Assembly (NCBI GenBank): GCA_036501345.1
Contig: DASYAN010000174.1
Span: 1 to 7,125 of the forward strand
DNA length: 7,125 nt
DNA from: DASYAN01 sp036501345
Lineage (GTDB): Bacteria > Chloroflexota > Ktedonobacteria > Ktedonobacterales > Ktedonobacteraceae
Reading direction: 5' to 3'
Each line of letters starts with the position of its first letter. Within the stretch, counting starts at the first letter, position 1. The notes beneath the pieces were generated by a model. The model was not told the origin of the DNA and made no database searches. It saw only the letters and a list, made by a program, of their open reading frames with translations. Below, in pieces: positions 5,485-7,125 of this stretch. The translations under genes were made by a program, and so were the position numbers.

Positions 5485-5912
5485 GCTGCTCCATGGCAGA
5501 ATAATCAGCTTGATTATCAGCATCTTTCACTTGGAAGGGATGTTGGTTTGAGGTACCTAAAAAAATGCTCCTTGTGTCTTTCATACACACGACTTTCCTT
5601 GTGTGCTTGTCTTCATGCTGCCAGTTCTTACCCAGCATGCCTTGCTTTTCTCTGTCTCTGCACTGATGACTTCTTCTGCTTCAACTTCCACACTCCCTCT
5701 TTTTTGAGTAGCATGACTGTCTAGCATTGAAACCTTTCCCCCCATCAACGCCACATTGGCTTCTGTGTTTCTCTCGTGTTGGGGGCTTGCCCTTGAAACA
5801 ACGACGGTTTTTCATTCCATTCCTTCTCCCCTGTCTCTTTTTCGCTAGGATCACCATCTTATAAAACAGGCAAAAACAGCAAGTATTCATATCCAAAAAA
5901 CCCTTTTCCAAA
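5485..5912. other. non-transposase DNA inside the IS1634-like element
   Basis: About 430 bases lie between the transposase stop and the right end. The plus strand is rich in C and T and the minus strand in A and G, so several minus frames look protein-like. They change frame repeatedly and none has a credible start except the small ORF from 5977. Possible readings are a decayed minus-strand gene or a neutral insertion. Confidence 0.35.
5581..5811 (-). pseudogene. possible decayed minus-strand gene fragment
   Basis: A 76-codon open stretch without a proper start reads VALMGGKVSMLDSHATQKRG and then SVEVEAEEVISAETEKSKACW. The flanking stretches continue in other frames: SEKETGEKEWNEKPSLFQGQ upstream (about 5740-5860) and MKDTRSIFLGTSNQ downstream (about 5470-5580). 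This is the pattern of a gene with several frameshifts. I recognise no family. The strand is very purine-rich, which by itself makes any frame look rich in E, K and G, so the coding evidence is weak. Confidence 0.2.
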
Positions 5913-5977
5913 CTGCGGAATGTGGGCTTTATTTCTAGTGTGACATAGTATTCTGGATTTCTACGTCCCTTTATCAT
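5681..5977 (-). CDS. small ORF (98 aa) with strong ribosome-binding site, crossed by the IS right end
   Basis: ATG 5977 has a perfect AAGGAG (complement of 5988-5993) ten bases upstream. The product starts MIKGRRNPEYYVTLEIKPTFR. At codon 17 the frame enters the right end of the IS1634-like element (5926 inwards), so everything after VTLEI is element sequence: a cysteine-rich hydrophobic patch (MNTCCFCLFYKMVILA) and a basic tail. The start signals probably belong to a resident gene cut by the insertion. Without the element the frame would read on from LEI into the 205-bp inverted-repeat element, giving only about ten more codons. The function is unknown, and this may be a dead gene start. Confidence 0.3.
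   Translation of the reverse strand: MIKGRRNPEYYVTLEIKPTFRSLEKGFLDMNTCCFCLFYKMVILAKKRQGRRNGMKNRRCFKGKPPTREKHRSQCGVDGGKGFNARQSCYSKKRECGS
5913..5926. repeat. right terminal inverted repeat of the IS1634-like element
   Basis: CTGCGGAATGTGGG is the reverse complement of 4599-4612. Read inwards, AAGGGTT occurs on both sides, directly after the left repeat and seven bases after the right one. It lies inside a minus-strand open frame that starts at 5977. Confidence 0.8.
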
Positions 5978-6053
5978 GGTATAATATCTCCTTCTTTGAT
6001 TAAAAATGATTTCCCTTATTACATATATTTCAACAATACAGAGACTTTGCTTC

Positions 6054-6065
6054 GCTTCATGAAGC
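6054..6065. repeat. 12-bp perfect palindrome
   Basis: GCTTCATGAAGC reads the same on both strands. It lies in an AT-rich stretch without a clear promoter, so an operator role is only a possibility. Confidence 0.35.
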
Positions 6066-6090
6066 ATGGCCAATGAGGCTTCCCTTATTA

Positions 6091-6227
6091 CCTAGGGCAT
6101 GCGTCAAATCTGGTTGACAGTTTCTGACAAACTGAATCGCATAAAGTGCCTTGCCAAGAGGCTTTAGACGTATCTGTGACTGTTCGAACTGTCAACTCAA
6201 CCTACCCTCAACTTGACGCTTGCCTAG
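6091..6227. repeat. inverted-repeat pair bounding about 135 bp
   Basis: The outer block CCTAGGGCATGCGTCAA (6091-6107) is inverted as TTGACGCTTGCCTAG (6213-6227) with two small differences. The inner block GTTGACAGTT (6113-6122) is inverted exactly as AACTGTCAAC (6187-6196). The spacing between the blocks differs: 5 bases on the left, 16 on the right. GTTCGAAC (6182-6189) is a further palindrome and CAGTTT/AAACTG (6118-6134) a short hairpin. Two matching ends around a small gene-free core suggest a MITE or a collapsed IS. Confidence 0.5.
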
Positions 6228-6239
6228 AAGTTTTTGGTT

Positions 6240-6272
6240 ATTTACTTCCTTTTCCTCAAAAGGATGGTAAAT
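6240..6272. terminator. weak hairpin, terminator-like
   Basis: ATTTAC (6240-6245) pairs with GTAAAT (6267-6272) and CCTTTT (6248-6253) with AAAAGG (6258-6263) across a CCTC loop. No convincing T run follows on the plus strand. On the minus strand the following bases are AACCAAAAA. There is no adjacent gene to terminate, so the role is uncertain. Confidence 0.25.
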
Positions 6273-6406
6273 ATTACTAGTCATCCTCTAGACAGGGTAG
6301 TCTCACATCTCGTAGTCAGATCTGGATTACAAGCTATCTAACTAAGGGCCTTTGCTGCAAGAATGCGATGGGTTTTGATGGAAGAGTTTTAGCCGCAAGC
6401 AGTTTT

Positions 6407-6651
6407 CTCTTCCACACAATCCTCTTTTCAAGAATAACTTGTAGAAACATCATTTGTCTAGCAAAAAAGACGACACTTTGGAGACGTTCATCGGACACTT
6501 AAGAGACCTTTTGGCAGATTCGAGAAAGGGATCTTTTGCGCTCCCAAAACGTCCCCAAAGTGTCTATATAAATGTCTCCAAAGTGTCGTCTTTTTTACTG
6601 GACAAACGACACTTCCACAAGTTATCCTTAAAATAATGCCGTATGGAAGAG
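6407..6651. mobile_element. MITE-like long inverted repeat, about 245 bp
   Basis: Arms 6434-6488 and 6571-6625 pair without gaps over 55 positions with 47 identities, including a perfect 23-base core that begins AAAAAAGACGACACTTTGG. With one small gap the symmetry continues to CTCTTCCACAC (6407-6417) against CTCTTCCATAC inverted (6641-6651). AATGCGATG at 6362-6370 is inverted at 6664-6672, so the element may reach about 6360-6672. The 82-base centre is gene-free. A 60-codon plus frame crossing the core (6454-6636) follows the palindrome and has no ribosome-binding site, so I do not call it a gene. Confidence 0.75.
6472..6587. repeat. four copies of a 14-bp motif in paired orientation inside the MITE
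   Basis: GACACTTTGGAGAC (6472-6485) and GACACTTAAGAGAC (6494-6507) lie on the left, 22 bases apart. The inverted forms GTCCCCAAAGTGTC (6551-6564) and GTCTCCAAAGTGTC (6574-6587) lie on the right, 23 bases apart. Two phased sites per end look like protein-binding sites, as at IS ends with multiple transposase contacts. Confidence 0.6.
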
Positions 6652-6712
6652 AGCATACTTCTTCATCGCATTCCTGGGTCCAATTGAGTCTAGAACTGGC
6701 CTGTCATCAGCA

Positions 6713-6732
6713 GAACAGCTCAGGAGCAGTTC
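6713..6732. repeat. 20-bp imperfect palindrome
   Basis: GAACAGCTC-AG-GAGCAGTTC has eight of nine arm positions symmetric. It could be an operator, but no promoter or gene beside it is certain. Confidence 0.3.
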
Positions 6733-6775
6733 GACCCATGCCAACAACATACTATTATAGGTAATCTATCTTTTG

Positions 6776-6982
6776 CTAAGGTTTGGCTTTATAAAGCTGG
6801 AACTTCAAGCTCAATTCTAGTTCATTACAAGCCATACTCTTGAAGAAAGATAGGGCAATGAAACCTGCTGTAGCCAAGCTCAGGGCATCTTGCAATGATG
6901 CAAATAGGATAGCCTTTTCCCTTTCGCCCATCTCTAGTAGCAGGTCACAAAGTGGATGACCTGATGAGTTACAGCTTCTCAT
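6776..6982 (-). CDS. doubtful small ORF (68 aa) with one hydrophobic segment
   Basis: I do not recognise it. ATG 6982 directly follows an in-frame TGA and has no clear ribosome-binding site. Around residues 20-47 it reads REKAILFASLQDALSLATAG and then FIALSFFKS, a possible amphipathic or membrane helix. An internal ATG (residue 18) is no better supported. The neighbours are a dyad on one side and a strong hairpin upstream. It may be a fragment of a longer decayed gene. Composition looks weakly coding and nothing else supports it. Confidence 0.22.
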   Translation of the reverse strand: MRSCNSSGHPLCDLLLEMGEREKAILFASLQDALSLATAGFIALSFFKSMACNELELSLKFQLYKAKP

Positions 6983-6994
6983 TCACATAGCAAA

Positions 6995-7047
6995 TAGTCG
7001 CACCTTTCAGGACTTGACGCTTGCTATGATCCTGAAAGGTGCAACTA
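6995..7047. repeat. strong hairpin, 18-bp stem with one mismatch
   Basis: GCACCTTTCAGGA (7000-7012) pairs perfectly with TCCTGAAAGGTGC (7030-7042). Beyond one mismatch, TAGT (6995-6998) pairs with ACTA (7044-7047). The 17-base loop contains CTTGACGCTTGC, also found in the right end of the inverted repeat at 6213-6224. No T run follows on either strand, so it is not an ordinary terminator. It may be a paired IS-end relic or an RNA structure. Confidence 0.6.
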
Positions 7048-7050
7048 ATA

Positions 7051-7125
7051 ACTCACGGTTCGCTGATTCGAGGAGACAGTTAGACAGAAAGGTGGTAAAC
7101 TGAGAGCAAGGGCAGTCCGTGGGAG
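7051..7125 (+). ncRNA. tentative 5' part of a T-box-like leader RNA, cut by the window edge
   Basis: The last 75 bases contain, in order, CGAGGAGACAGT, ACTGAGAGC, and AAGGGCAGTCCGTGGGAG. This resembles the start of T-box stem I (GAGGA-GA-AGT, then AGAGAGC, then a stem with a GTG-containing loop). T-boxes sit upstream of tRNA synthetase or amino-acid genes and sense uncharged tRNA. The specifier loop, the TGGNACCGCG box and the regulated gene would all lie beyond the window, so this rests on loose motif resemblance only. Confidence 0.25.

Larger units (their letters stand above)
4599..5926 (+). mobile_element. IS1634-like element, internally deleted, 1.33 kb
   Basis: The inverted ends CCCACATTCCGCAG (4599-4612) and CTGCGGAATGTGGG (5913-5926) match perfectly over 14 bases. 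Between them is a plus-strand IS1634-type transposase with its middle removed, then about 430 bases of non-transposase sequence. TTTA lies on both sides (4594-4597 and 5928-5931), each one base outside the repeats. It may be a short target duplication but is weak evidence. Both ends survive, so a related transposase could act on it in trans. The long stretch between the transposase stop and the right end is unusual for the family, where the stop normally lies close to the end. Confidence 0.7.

Noticed and set aside
5210..5638. 142-codon minus frame opposite the end of the IS1634-like transposase
   Set aside because: Most of it is antisense to the conserved transposase C-terminus. Only its first part, outside the transposase, was considered as a decayed fragment.
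6011..6091. TTCCCTTATTAC at 6011-6022 and again at 6080-6091 as a target-site duplication
   Set aside because: A 12-mer repeat is expected about once by chance here, and no inverted ends bound the 57 bases between the copies.
7051..7125. tmRNA or RNase P RNA start
   Set aside because: There is no tmRNA-type GG-start acceptor end with the usual TTCGAC context, and no GAGGAAAGTCC-type RNase P core.

Overview
This is accessory, transposon-rich bacterial DNA with only a few ordinary genes. The left edge carries most of a FliA/WhiG-type sigma factor on the minus strand, running out of the window. A short ORFan-like gene (1355-1645, plus) lies divergently from it and ends in a hairpin terminator. 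The rest is insertion sequences, their relics, small inverted-repeat elements and one unrecognised 317-residue gene. A flagellar/sporulation-type sigma factor among many degraded IS of several families would fit a Ktedonobacteria-like Chloroflexota genome. That placement is inference from the overall look, not from a marker gene.

Layout. 1-925 (-): sigma factor, 3' end missing. 926-1354: intergenic, with two small hairpins. 1355-1645 (+): 96-residue protein, terminator at 1645-1679. 1796-2980: a complete IS1-family element (1185 bp) with 16-bp perfect terminal inverted repeats and a transposase split into two overlapping frames (2427-2909 and 1810-2442, both minus). The split lies at an A5G5 run and the DDE triad is intact once the frames are joined. 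2981-3046: what looks like the tail of a gene abutting the IS. 3138-4091 (-): charged, coiled-coil-like orphan protein with a duplicated 11-residue motif. 4196-4239: a 22-bp tandem repeat. 4252-4359 (-): an apparent C-terminal membrane-helix remnant. 4389-4593: a 205-bp inverted-repeat element. 4599-5926: an IS1634-like element with matching 14-bp ends whose transposase has lost its middle. 5681-5977 (-): a small ORF with a good ribosome-binding site, crossed by the right end of that element.

5927-7125 has no convincing protein gene. It holds an inverted-repeat pair at 6091-6227, a long MITE-like inverted repeat at 6407-6651, a strong hairpin at 6995-7047, and at the extreme right edge the possible start of a structured leader RNA (T-box-like, tentative).

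Functionally, the sigma factor and the 96-residue protein look like resident genes and the rest looks like an insertion hot spot. The IS1 copy could still be active if it uses ribosomal frameshifting. The IS1634-like copy cannot make its own transposase but keeps both ends. No complete new system is evident. The best leads are the MITE at 6407-6651, whose arm differences are all transitions and mostly preserve pairing in one strand's RNA, the frameshift site in the IS1 transposase, and the orphan repeat protein.
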